Shown: positions 12,744 to 25,760 of the stretch, in pieces
Position numbering within the stretch: position 1 is the stretch's first letter
Layout: each line of letters begins with the position of its first letter
From: Cyanophora paradoxa
Taxonomy: Eukaryota; Glaucocystophyceae; Cyanophorales; Cyanophoraceae
NCBI GenBank assembly: GCA_004431415.1
Contig: QPMI01000098.1
Location: 1 to 64,000, forward strand
DNA length: 64,000 nucleotides
Direction of reading: 5' to 3'
The notes under the pieces: model-generated
Databases searched by the model: none
What the model was told of the DNA's origin: nothing
Seen by the model: only the letters and a program-made list of their open reading frames with translations
Made by a program: the position numbers and the translations under genes

Positions 12744-14263
12744 ATGGCGAGTATCCCGACCGGCACATGCTACTCGGTGCGCTCAGCGGCGCCGTCGCTT
12801 GTGCTTGCCGCGCACGGCGGCCGCGGGCAGTTGCGTACTCGAGCTCGATGATAAAACTAATTGCCATCGCATTCGGCCAGGATCGAGGCTGCGTGACCTC
12901 GAAAGACACAGGCGGCGCTGTTGAAAAATCTGTGTACGTGAGAGCCCCATGCATACATCTGAGAGCTCGCCTTGAATCGTCCTTGTCCGCGCAATCAGCT
13001 GCTTCAACAACACCAACAAGGGTCACTCGTGGAAAGCGGATCACAGGGACGCCCAGTGTGAGAATCAGGTCATCGGCACCTGCCATACAGAGTTGGACTG
13101 CTCATTTAACTCCATCACGGCCTCTTCGATGACCGAGCTCAACCGCGTCATGTCCGCCCCCCTCGGCCCGATATCGATCGCTCGAACATATATTTATAAT
13201 TATTTTCGCGGTGTGCTCGAGCAGGTGCTTCGACCAGTATGCTGGCAAGTCGTGGAAGCCGATTTATAGCACCACATGCGAGAATGTGAGCCTCATTAAT
13301 ATTGCAATTGATAGTATTGTCTAGATGTCCCGCAAATCGCAAATCGATATCCCGTGGCCAGATTAAGGGCACGTGCTACGACACTATTGGTTGCACCGGC
13401 AATGCTGTTTTGGCGTCCAACGCGACCTTCACTGCCGGCTCCTTCGATTCCGGCTTCACGTGCGTGTCTCGTTTCGATTGATCATGATATCCGCTTAGCG
13501 CTCGCCGCTGAGCGCTTTAGCACCTGCGCAGTTGCTTCAACCTACAAGGCAAGTCGTTCCAGCCGACCGGCGCGACCACATGCACGAACGTAAGCTTAAG
13601 TCCAATCATAACGTTAATCGCCATCGATGTTGTCATGTTCATGGAAAATATCGACACTGGCGACCGCGACCAGGTCAACGGCACGTGTTATCTCAGCCCT
13701 GGGTGCACCGGAAGCACAACCACCGCTGCCACCGCCTACGGGAGCACTACCAAGTGCGCTTCGAATCTCGAATAATCTGAAGCCGACGCTAATTATTATC
13801 CTTCGTAAAATGGAGCATTTTTTCCTTCAAGGCTTGAGCTGCGTTCCACCGCAGGTGTAGCACTGCTGGTGGAAAGTCGTACATGTCGTCTGCGGCTGGC
13901 AGTACATGCACCGAGGTGAGCATGGACACGGCCGCTGCCGCCGCCGCCGCGCGCCACGGGCGGGCGCGCGCCGGCGATATCGGTTTCACAAGCTCCTGGG
14001 CGGCTGTGCATGTGCACGCGCACGCGTACGCGTCTGACGCGGGGAGACGCAGCTGCAGCTAGACAGCGAGGTGCAGCTCCTGGAGGAGGACCTCGAGCTG
14101 GACGCCGACCTGGCCGCGGCCGACGCCGACGACGAGTTTGCGGTGCGCCGGCTCCGGCGCCCGCCCCCAAGTCGACATCACGCGCGCGCCCCGGATCACG
14201 CCGGCGCAGCTTCTGGACGCCCAAGCCGAGCTCGAGGGCGCAATCGAGCCGGAGGCAATTTAA
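12744..14263 (+). CDS. Cys-rich protein built of duplicated exon pairs, unrecognised family
   Basis: I do not recognise this protein. Spliced exons alternate two modules. Module A starts with Cys and ends Cys-[Glu/Thr]-[Asn/Glu], with a central GKS or GHS: CFDQYAGKSWKPIYSTTCEN (13225-13285), CFNLQGKSFQPTGATTCTN (13532-13589), CSTAGGKSYMSSAAGSTCTE (13855-13915). Module B has GTCY...GC: IKGTCYDTIGCTG (13362-13459), VNGTCYLSPGCTG (13674-13753), and an upstream IPTGTCYS (12744). In exon 12999-13151 A and B are joined without an intron. Module A enters in phase 2 and leaves in phase 0, module B the reverse, so each A-B unit is phase-symmetric. An acidic, possibly C-terminal exon (LEEDLELDADLAAADADDEF) starts at 14053. 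The splice into 12999 is one base out of frame from the preceding candidate exon, so the 5' part may be mis-spliced or decayed. No signal peptide was found, though Cys spacing suggests a secreted or surface protein. Confidence 0.5.
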
Positions 14264-16089
14264 TTTGAACGCTTGGATGCATTATCAAATTTAAATTGTG
14301 AGCTTAATTAAGCCAGCGCCTCGCCGCATGTAATTTCCGGTTGCAGGTTTCCGAAATACTATCTAAATAGTGTGAAACAACGTGGCTCAATAAGGAATTT
14401 CGAAGGGGCAGAGTGGCGCGATCAAGCTCGAGCTTAGGGGCTCCAACCGATGATCATGAGCCCGGGTGGAGATATACACTGCCAGGCCCTGATCATGATC
14501 ATGATCATGAGGCTGCCAGGCTGGCCATGGGCTGAGGGGGAGAAATTAAAGCTGGCGGAGACAGCTGGGCCGGGGTATATATATCTGGAGGAAGCCTGCC
14601 TGCAGCTGTCGATGATCCCGAAGGGCTATGCGGGCAGCGACGAAGGTAAAAGCGGTTGGCTATAGCTAACTACTCGCCACAGCGTGGAAGGCCTGATCAT
14701 GATCATGAGGGTCTAGATCTGCCAGGGCGACTCGGCGAAATCGAGCGGCCTAGCTGATCATGAGCAGGTATGTGGAGCGAGTGGTCGTGCCCTACGGGGG
14801 AGGGGGGGGATGGGGGCCGGGGGGCACATTGTACATGTTGGGGCGCTGTGGGGTGATGGGGGCACGGCGCGATGGGCGCCGGAGGGTGGCGTGCACGTGG
14901 GGCGGGGCGCACAGGGCACTGCAGCTGGGCGGCGACTGGGAGCGGGAAGCTTAAGCGCGGTGCCGGTGCGCCGAGGGCGGCCGAAGGGCGGCTGGGGGCG
15001 GGGGCCGGGCGACGAGCGCCGGGGCGCTGGGTCGGTCGACGGGGGCTGGCGCGGGCGGGGGGCCGGGCCGGGTTCAGGCGAGCGAGCTGCAAGGCTTTAA
15101 TTTGTCTGCCTCGGGCCGCGAATTCGAAGAGCTCCGCTCCAGGGGGAGTCCGAGCGCCAGCGCGCTCGTCTCGGCACTGGCCCCGGGAGGGGGGGGGGGG
15201 GGGGGGGAGGGGGGGAGGGGGGGGGAGGGGGGGGGGGCGGTGGGCGTCCTCGCGCCCTCTCCTTGGACGAGAAGGGGGCCTAGGCTCGACGCTCAACGGG
15301 GGGTGGGGGAGGGGCCGGGGGGGCCCGGGGGGGGGGGGGGGGACGGGCGCGGGTCGCTAAGAAATTCAGCGGTGTACGTCTGTGCACGTGTCACACGCTC
15401 TGTGAACGCGCGGGAGGGAGGGGGTGCCGCGCCTGCCGCGCCGTGCTGCCGGCCCGCCGCCCGCCGAGCCGCGCCGTACTATAGCTATAGCTAGCGCTAG
15501 TTGTCCGCTGCGCGCCTCCCGGGGAGTCCGCCACATCGTCTCCCTGATCAGATTTTTGCTCATGACTAAATCTGCGGCTCATGATCAGACGCTGAGAAAG
15601 CCTTGAAGCGCTTCAGCAAGATCTCTATAGAGCGCACCGCAGCGTGCGGGGCACTGCGTCATATGCACAGTGCATGCGCAGCACGTCAGCGGCAGCTGGT
15701 GAGTGGTAGCCCGCAACTCGCTTGCTGCTCGCCTCTCGCCTGTACTCTGATGGTCAACGAGCCCGGCCGCGTTCGCTTGGCCGACTGTGCAGCCGACCTG
15801 TTCGCCTAGTCGCCGAGTCGACGCGGCGACGCGCCGACGCGGCGACGGCGCGACGCGGCCGACGCGGCGACGCCACGGATCCGGGTACAGGTTTCGAGAA
15901 GAATAGCTGGGGGGTCCATCGCCGTCCATGTCGGCCTAGGCCGGCGATGAGAAGCTTCCTTCGCAACTTGTTCCCAGCACAGCAGAATACTTCAGGTCCG
16001 GCGAGTAGCTGCCACCGCGGCCGGTCCGAGCTAGCTTCGCGGTAGGGCCCGCTGACTCGTAGCTAGCAGATCCAGCATCCTCAGAGGCC
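14264..16089. other. Intergenic interval with palindromes and long G-runs
   Basis: Upstream of the DYRK gene. It holds several TGATCATGA-type palindromes (near 14,450, 14,490-14,510, 14,693, 14,757), two long G-tracts (15,187-15,240 and 15,295-15,345), TATAGCTATAGCTAGCGCTA near 15,480, and a low-complexity GACGCGGCGAC-like stretch at 15,815-15,875. No convincing exon was found on either strand. Confidence 0.45.
15187..15345 (+). repeat. G-homopolymer cluster (possible G-quadruplexes)
   Basis: Runs of up to about 20 consecutive G, broken by single A residues, at 15,187-15,240 and again at 15,297-15,345. Such tracts can form G-quadruplexes and are also prone to sequencing-length errors. Confidence 0.7.
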
Positions 16090-19031
<2,942 letters not shown>

Positions 19032-19579
19032 CCCCCCGCCCCTCCCCCCCCCCCCCCCCCTCTCCCTGCCCCGCACCCCGCCCCGAGCCCTCCGTCCGCT
19101 CGCCGCCCCGCCACCGCGTTCCCGCCCCGCCCCGTCCCCACCGCGTCCAGACGAAACGCCCCGCCCCGAGTCCCGCGGCGCGCCCCCTCTGGGCGAGCCG
19201 CGCTGTCCTCCCTTCCCCGCCTGCCCCACGCCAAGCCCTCGTCCTTTCACCGAGCCCCGTCTGGGTGCGACCGTCCCTAGTGGTATTAGTACGGGTAATT
19301 AGCTCCAGGCTTAGCAGGCGCATCGCAGGACCTTTTTCCGTGGTCTATCCGCGTACTCTCCTCCCGCCCCACCCCCTGCCCTCCCTTTCTTTGACACTGT
19401 ATTGATTGATCATATTGCTTGCAAGCCCTCGCCGGCGTCTGCGCAGCAAACAACGGGCATACCTCAGCCTCCAGCCTGGCAGAGCACGTGCAGAGCTATA
19501 CAACGGTTGCAACGATAACACTGTATACGTACATGCACATGTACATGCGGAGCAGGGCTGGAACACGCTAGCGCTACGT
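19032..19579. other. Convergent intergenic region (DYRK / EF-hand)
   Basis: About 550 bases between two gene 3' ends, C-rich at first and then more balanced, with TGTATACGTACATGCACATG near 19,520. No exon seen. If the DYRK frame is read without correction, its C-terminus would extend to 19,302. Confidence 0.4.
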
Positions 19580-20217
19580 TTACAACAGGTCGAGGGGGGA
19601 CTCCTCGGCCGAGCCGCCGACGAGCTCGGAGACCTGCGGGCGCGGATCAGGCGCGGGGCGGAGGCGGCGGGGCGGGGCGGGGCGGTGCGGGGCGCGCGTC
19701 GTCCTTGGGGTCGTCGTCCTCGTTGATGTCGCTCTCGACCGGCTCCGTCTGGCAGGCCGTGTACGCGTCGACGAGCGCCGCCCACTCGCTCTCGTCCAGC
19801 CCGCCGTCCTCGTCCTCGTCGAAGGCGGCGAAGGCGTCGCGCACCGCCTGCTCGTCCGCCGCCTCCGACGCCTCGAAGCCAACGGTCTCAAGGATGAGCT
19901 GGAGCTCTAGCCCGTCCACTTGTGCGATCTCGATTGTACTAAAGTCTCCTGCGCACGCGCCCGGCCGGCCGAGTGAATAGAGCGCCAGCTGAGCAGCTGG
20001 CAGCGCGCTGGCGACGCACCGCTGGACTCGGCGAACGAGCCGAAGGAGTTCTTGGCGTACGCGGCGTCCATGAAGCAGCCCTGCAAGGCCGCAGTTAGGC
20101 CGGGCAGCTGCGGCGGGGCGAGCCCGCAGGCGGGCTTTCGGGCCGACAAGGACCCGCACGCACAATGTAGTCAGCCGCGACGGCGGCGGCGTCGGTGACA
20201 GGTGCGTCGGAGGCCAT
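19580..20217 (-). CDS. Small EF-hand calcium-binding protein
   Basis: Four exons splice cleanly from ATG 20217: MASDAPVTDAAAVAADYI, then FMDAAYAKNSFGSFAESSG, then the main exon, then VSELVGGSAEESPLDLL and TAA at 19580. The main exon has FAAFDEDEDGGLDESEW, a complete 12-residue EF-hand loop (Asp at 1, 3 and 5, Gly at 6, Glu at 12). A second, degenerate helix-loop region lies before it. The protein is short (about 130 residues) and acidic, with no signal peptide or membrane segment. The last intron (19634-19697) begins GC rather than GT. Likely a cytosolic Ca2+ sensor or buffer; its partner is unknown. Confidence 0.8.
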
Positions 20218-20641
20218 TTTTTTGATGAGCTCAAGGCCTAGGGATACCGCGACTCTGGCGTGAGGATAAGTCGAAGGGACCGGAGACCCTCGCTTCTCGA
20301 GAGTCCGAATTCTTCATCAGAGAGCCAAACCCGACTCATCGGGAGCAATCGCGGCGGAGCGGCCAGTCACTGCAACACTTCAGTTCCGGTCGGCCTGCAG
20401 CGCGAATGACGTGCGTTTTTCTTCCCCGCTCTAGGCGATCGATTTCGACATATCAGACGCCTCGGCCGACCGTCGCATCGCTCTATCGCATCGGGCGTTT
20501 ATACGGCATGGCCGTTCGAGCAGTCCCTCGCACGTTTCCTTCGCTTAGACAGCATACAATGATGATCTTTCTTTAGCAGACAAGTAGCGAGCTGCATACA
20601 GTTCCTCCCGCCTCCGGCCCCGACCAGGCAAGCGCTGATCA
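20218..20641. promoter_or_regulatory. Divergent promoter region (EF-hand / arrestin-domain)
   Basis: 424 bases between opposite start codons, lower in GC than its surroundings. No exon, no obvious TATA box and no repeat seen. Confidence 0.45.
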
Positions 20642-23077
20642 ATGCGCAGCGGAATCCTGTCTGCCGTCCTGGGCGACGGAGCGGCATTCACGGCCGGCGG
20701 TCGCATCGCCGTGCGGACCGAGCAAGCCGTCTACGTGCGCGCCCGGCGGCCCTGCGCATCCAGATCTCCGCTCGCCCCTCGCCTCACCGCGGGGCCGCGC
20801 ACGCGCAGTTCGCCGGGGACACGATCACCGGCCTGGTGTACCTCGAGGCGAAGGAGCACGTGAGCGCGACGAGCATCACGCTCAAGTGCAAGGGCTTCGA
20901 GAAGTGGTGCGCGGATTTCTTCAGACGTAACGAGATCACTCCCCTTTGATGCTTACTGTTTGGCCTCCAGCGCGTTCTACACCAGCTCCTCGCACACCGT
21001 ACGCGATGGCGACTCGTCCCGCACCGAGACGCGCGAGGAGCGCCACGACGGGAAGCAGGTACCCCCGCGCCGCCCCTCCCCCCCCGCGCCCCGCCTCGCG
21101 TGGCCGCTCACCGCCTCCCGCCTTCCCACGCTTGCAGGAGTTCTTTCGGGTGCCCCCTCCGCTCCACGCGGCCCCCCGATCCGCCCTCCCCGGCGCTGAC
21201 GTACCCCCCTCCAGGTGAAGATCCCGCTGGCGTCGTACCCCTCGCAGATCCCGCCGGGGGCGTACCAGTGGCCGTTCACCTTCGCGCTGCCGCCGAGCCT
21301 GCCCTCGAGCTTCCACTACCAGCGGGGGCGCGACCACGCCGAGGTCGCCTACAAGCTCAAGGCCCGCCCCCTCCTCCTCCTCCTCCTCCTCCTCCGCCCG
21401 CCCCGCCCCGCCCCGCTGAGCCCTCCCCCGGCAGGCGATCGTGGAGGTGCCGGGGCTGCTGAAGCCGAACATCAAGTCGACGCAGAAGGTGGCCGTCCGC
21501 CAGCGCTTCAGCAACCTCATCACCGCCCAGCGCAAGGAGATCGAGGTGCGCCCCACTCGAAAAGAGGGGGGGAGAGGCCGGGGTCCACGCCGGCCTGTTT
21601 CCCGACGGCCCGGCTCGCTCGTGCGCTCGTTTGCTCGTTCGCGCAGGACACGGTCCGATTCTTCTGCTGCATCCCCCGCGGCCGCATCAAGATCGAGGTC
21701 CGACCCGCCGAGGACTTCTGAGGCCTGGAGGCGTTCCGATCGCTCAACGACTGTGCGCCCGCCCCGCAGATGTGGTGCGACAAGTCGGCGTACGTACCCG
21801 GCGAGACCGCCCAAATCTACGCCAAGATCGACAACAAGGTACCCCTCCCCCTCCCCGGCGCTCGCCCGCACGTCCCTCTCCTCGATTCTGAATTGCGCAT
21901 CCCCGGGCAGAGCTCGAACGACGTACGATCGGTGTCCGGTGAACTCATCGCCCGCACGACTCTCCGCAGCAGCTCCGGCCGCACCGAGACGTACGCATAC
22001 CCCCCCCCCCCCCCCCCCATCCCTCGGGGCGCAAGAAGCGCGGCGCGAGCAAGGGCCGGCCGCGCGCAGGAACGAGGCCCGTCCGGCGCGCCTCAACAGC
22101 GACGGCAGCGACCTGCAGGCCGGCGTGGTACCCTATCCCCCCCGTCCCCGGCATTATCCCCCCGCGCGGGTTCGAACCCGCGCAGGTGCAGAAGGAGCGG
22201 GTCATCCCGCTGCTCCTCCCGGCCGACCTCCAGCCCTCGGTGCGCCCTCCGCCCTCGTTATGACAAGGCATCGAGCGGGCGAGCGAGCGAGCGCCGCCCC
22301 GCCCCGTGCCTCAGGTGGAGGGGAAGCACGTGAAGCACGAGTACCTGCTGGACGTGGAGGTGGACGCGGGCTCCTGCACCTGCAACATCACCTGCCAGAT
22401 CCCCGTCGTCGTCTACGCCCCCAGCCCGGTCCCCCCCCCCCCCCCCCCCCCCCTCTGCCCCCTCCCGAGCGAGAGAGAGAGCGCCTCACGCGGCGCGTGC
22501 AGCCGTGTGGGGCACGTACTGGGGCGTCCCGGCCCCGGCCCCCGCCGTGCAGGGGCCCCCGATGGCCCTCGCGCCCGCCCCCGGCGGGCCCGGCACCCCG
22601 TACCCCGCTGCCCCTATGCCCGGCTACCCGCCCGCCCCCGGCGCACCTGCGCCGGGCTACCCCCCTGCCCCTGGCGCTCCCGCCCCTGGCTATCCACCCG
22701 CCCCCGGTGCGCCTGGATACCCCCCGGCTCCTGGCGCACCTGCGCCGGGGTATCCGCCTGCCCCCGGCGCCGCGCCCGGGTACCCCCCTGCTCCTGGGGC
22801 TCCCGCTCCGGGCTACCCGGGGTACCCGCCTGCCCCCGGCGCCCCGGCACCCGGGTACCCGCCTGCTCCTGGCGCTCCGGCGCCCGGGTATCCTCCCCAG
22901 CAGCCTGCTGGCTATCCCCCGGCCGAAGGGGCTCCCGCCGCTCCCCCGGCGCCGTACCCCCCGGCCCCCGGCGCCGAGCCGTCGTACCCCGCCCCGGCCG
23001 CGGCGCAGGCCGCGCCGTACCCCCCGCCCTCTGCTCCGGCCCCGAGCGCGCCGCCCGCACCCCCGAACGCAATGTAG
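20642..23077 (+). CDS. Arrestin-domain (alpha-arrestin-like) protein with Pro/Gly/Tyr-repeat tail
   Basis: Adaptor of the arrestin/ARRDC fold, usually linking membrane cargo to ubiquitin ligases and endocytosis. The N-lobe includes AGDTITGLVYLEAKEHVSA, SITLKCKGFEK, ASYPSQIPPGAYQWPFTFAL, PSLPSSFHYQRGR and AEVAYKLKA. The C-lobe includes FCCIPRGRIKIEV, MWCDKSAYVPGETAQIYAKI, RVIPLLLPADLQPS and CTCNITCQIPVVVYAPSP. From about 22,505 a tail of some 170 residues repeats GYPPAPGAPAP with small variations and ends APSAPPAPPNAM. PPxY motifs, the usual HECT-ligase WW ligands of alpha-arrestins, are not evident; the tail instead offers many GYPPAP units. At least ten introns. The C-homopolymers at 22,001-22,018 and 22,434-22,452 fall in introns. 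Confidence 0.85.
22605..22960 (+). repeat. Coding minisatellite for GYPPAPGAPAP units
   Basis: A degenerate repeat of about 30-33 bases, also with shorter 18-24 base variants, encodes GYPPAPGAPAP-like units in the arrestin tail. Third-position differences between copies show that the protein pattern, not only the DNA, is kept. Confidence 0.75.
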
Positions 23078-23164
23078 GAGAGTTCATCTGGAAGACGTGC
23101 TGCGCTGCTAGAACTAGTCTCAAATACAAACAAAGTCCATGCCAATCGCTCCTCTCACTGGGGC

Positions 23165-25705
23165 CTAGCGCCTGCCGGGCTGGCGCCTCTGCAGCTCCTG
23201 GAGCCACGAATCCATGACGGGGAGCGCGGCGCCGCGGTGCGCGCCCTGTGCCTGCGCCTGCGCCTGCGCCTGCTGCTGCTGCTGGGCGGCGAGCAGCAGG
23301 GCCGCCTGCTGCTGCTGGAGGGCGAGGACCTGGGCGGCCTGGGCGGCCTGGGCCTGCTGGAGGGCGGCCGCCTGCGCCGCCTGCTGCGCGAGGTGCGCCG
23401 CCCCGTTCGGCTGGAGCAGCTGGTTCACCAGGCTGCTCAGCAGCGCGTTCGCCTCCGCGGGGCCCGGCGGCGGCGGCGAGGGCGAGGGCGAGGGCGAGGG
23501 CGAGGGCGAGGCGCCCGGCCGGCCCCGCTGCTGCCCCGGCGCCCCCGCTCCCGCTCACGCTCCCGCTCGCGCCCGGCTTTCGCCGGCGGCTCGGACCGCC
23601 TGCGCTCCTCGCGGTCGCTCGCGCGGCCCTTCTTCTCCTTCTTGGCGCCCTGCCGCGCGCTCAGGCCCGCCGGCCAGCCCGGCGGCCGCGCCCGCGCACC
23701 TTCCGCGCGCCCTTGCCCCGCCCCCGCTCCTCCTCCTCGCTCTCCTCCTCCTCCTCGTCCTCCTCGTCGCGCCAGCGGTTCTTCTTCTTCGCCGGCCGGC
23801 GGTCCCCCGCCTCCACCTCGTCCTCTTCGGAGTCTGTGTGGCCCAGGATGGCCTCCACGGGCCCCTTGCCCTTGCCGCCTCCGCCTCCGCCGCTGCTGCT
23901 GCTGGCGCCCCCGCCGCCTCCGCCGCCTCCGCCGCCCTTCTTCCTGTCGGGGCTCTCGCCCCGCTTCCTCCTCGGCGGGCTTGACCTCCGCTCCCGCTCC
24001 CGATCCTTCTCCCGCCCCCGCTCCCGCTCCCGCTCCCGGTCGCGATCCCGGTCGCGATCCCGCGAGCGGTCACGATCCCGATCTCGGTCTCGGTCTCGGT
24101 CTCTGTCTCGGTCCCGTCCAGACTCCCGCTCCCGCTCCCGCTCCCGCTCCCGCTCTCGCTCCCGGTAGCGCGCGGGCGGCTCCGACTGCGTCCGCTCCGG
24201 CGGCGCCGCCGCGGAGCGCGCCCGGCCCCGCGCGCCGCCGCCCTTGGCCGGGCAGTCCTGCGGAACGGGCGCGGAACGCGCGTCAGCCCCCAACCGAGAG
24301 CCACGGGGCGGGGCGCGGGGGGCGGACGGACCGAGAGGAAGTGCCCGCTGGCGCCGCAGAACCCGCAGAAGACCCGCACGCCCTTCTTCGGCGGGGTACA
24401 GTCCTGCGCGGGCGTCGGCGCCCGGCGCCCGGCGCTCGGGCGAGCGGGCGGGGGGGTACAGGGGGCGCACGACGTGGCCGTGGGCGCCGCAGGCGAGGCA
24501 GCGGGCGAAGGGGAGGCTCTCGTCCCACGCCCGGCGCCGCATCTCCTCCATGTCTTCGGAGCCCTCGGAGCCCGAGCCCTCGCCCTCGCCCTCCCGCCGG
24601 CCCCCTCGCCCCTCCGGCGCGCCCGTCTTCCGCGGGCACTCCCGCGCCACGTGACCCTTCTTGTTGCAGATGAAGCACGTGATCTCCTTGTGCTTGAAGT
24701 TCTTCTTAGGCTCCGGACAGTCCTGCACACAGGCTCAGACGCCCCTCGAGCTAAGCCCGGAGCGGCGTGCGGGACGAGGGGGCGCGCGCGCCTTCGCCTC
24801 GTGGCCGGGCTTGTCGCAGTTGAAGCAGAGCGCGTTGGGGCAGGCCGAGCGCGTGTGGCCCAGCTGCCCGCACAGATAGCACGGCGCCTGCTTCTGCGCG
24901 GGGCCTCAGGCGCGGGGGGGGCGGGGCGGGGGCGGGGGCGGGGCGGCGCGCGCCCGCTCGTTGATGCACTCGCTCGCGTAGTGCCCGATTTCGCCGCAGT
25001 TCTTGCACTTGAGGGACGTGTCGGGGGCCATCCAGTAGCGGCGGGAGGCCTTCTTGAACTCCGCGTCCTCGTCGCCCCCGCCCTCGCCCCCGCTCCCGTC
25101 GCTCTCCGCGGGGCTCCCGCCCTCCTCTTCCGTCCCGGGAGGCCGCACGCGAAGCTCCGAGTCCGGCGCGTCCCCTTCCGTCTTCCTCCGCTTGGGCTTC
25201 GAGGGCAGCACGATGACCTTGCCTGCGGGACGCTCAGCGGCGCTAGCTAGGGCCGCGCGCGGAGCGCCGCCCGCACCTACGATGCCGCCGTGGTCCGCGG
25301 ATAGCCTAGAGAGGTTGAGGGGCGCTGGCGTGAGAGCGGGCCCCGCGTCCTCGTCATCGCTGTCCTCCCTCCGTTTCTTCGCAGCCGCGCCCGGCCCATC
25401 GTCATCGGAGTCCGAGACTGTGTGCAGCCGCTCCTTCCAGATCGATCCCGCGGAAGCCTGCACGCGCGGCGACGCGAGCGGTCAGCGTACGCAGGCGACC
25501 CCGATCCCGTCCGCTCCGGGCGCGGGGAAGCCGGGCCACACGAGCGGTCGCTATGGCGCTAACAATGCGCAGCGCAGCGGCCCGCACTATCAATGCGCAC
25601 CTGCACCTTCTTCCCAGAGGCGGCGGCTTGCGGCGGCTCGTCCTCGTCCGCGCCCAGAACGAACGAGGTCGACCTCGCGTACTGGTAGTCCACCGTGCTC
25701 GCCAT
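23165..25705 (-). CDS. Air/ZCCHC7-like CCHC zinc-knuckle protein with RE/RD-dipeptide tail
   Basis: Probable RNA-binding subunit akin to yeast Air1/2 or animal ZCCHC7, which guide the TRAMP polyadenylation complex in nuclear RNA surveillance. ATG 25705 gives MASTVDYQYARSTSFVLGAD, then an acidic region and RRYWMAPDTSL just before the knuckles. CCHC knuckles in order: CKNCGEIGHYASEC, CYLCGQLGHTRSAC, CFNCDKPGHEA, CFICNKKGHVAREC, CLACGAHGHVV (last Cys not seen), CGFCGASGHFLS followed by DC. The number, spacing and preceding RYW fit Air proteins. The tail has long RE and RD dipeptide runs, then a Gly/Ser tract and acidic stretches. The 3' end is uncertain: reading on gives a stop at 23661, while splicing onward can reach a Gln/Ala-rich exon (MDSWLQELQRRQPGRR, stop 23165), but the phase of that last join is unresolved. 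Confidence 0.7.
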
Positions 25706-25760
25706 TTCAAGCCTTCAACTTCCACCCGCAACCGACCGTACCCTCCCGAGAGAAAAAAAG
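25706..25760. promoter_or_regulatory. 55-base bidirectional promoter/5' leader region
   Basis: Only 55 bases separate the start codons of the divergent Air-like and CNOT10 genes. It contains TTTCAAGCCTTCAACTTCC and an A-rich GAGAGAAAAAAAG just before the CNOT10 ATG. Both 5' UTRs must be very short, or the transcripts overlap. Confidence 0.65.

Noticed and set aside
14170-14263. Alternative last exon VDITRAPRITPAQLLDAQAE for the Cys-rich gene
   Set aside because: It reads like protein, but joining it needs an intron of about 29 bases, so it is noted only as a possible 3' end.
22160-22195. Perfect T-arm-like hairpin GCGGGTTCGAACCCGC
   Set aside because: It falls in an arrestin-gene intron right before its acceptor, and no other tRNA arms can be folded around it.
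22605-22960. Regular repeats considered as a CRISPR array
   Set aside because: Repeats abut without unique spacers and encode GYPPAPGAPAP units in frame; the genome is eukaryotic.
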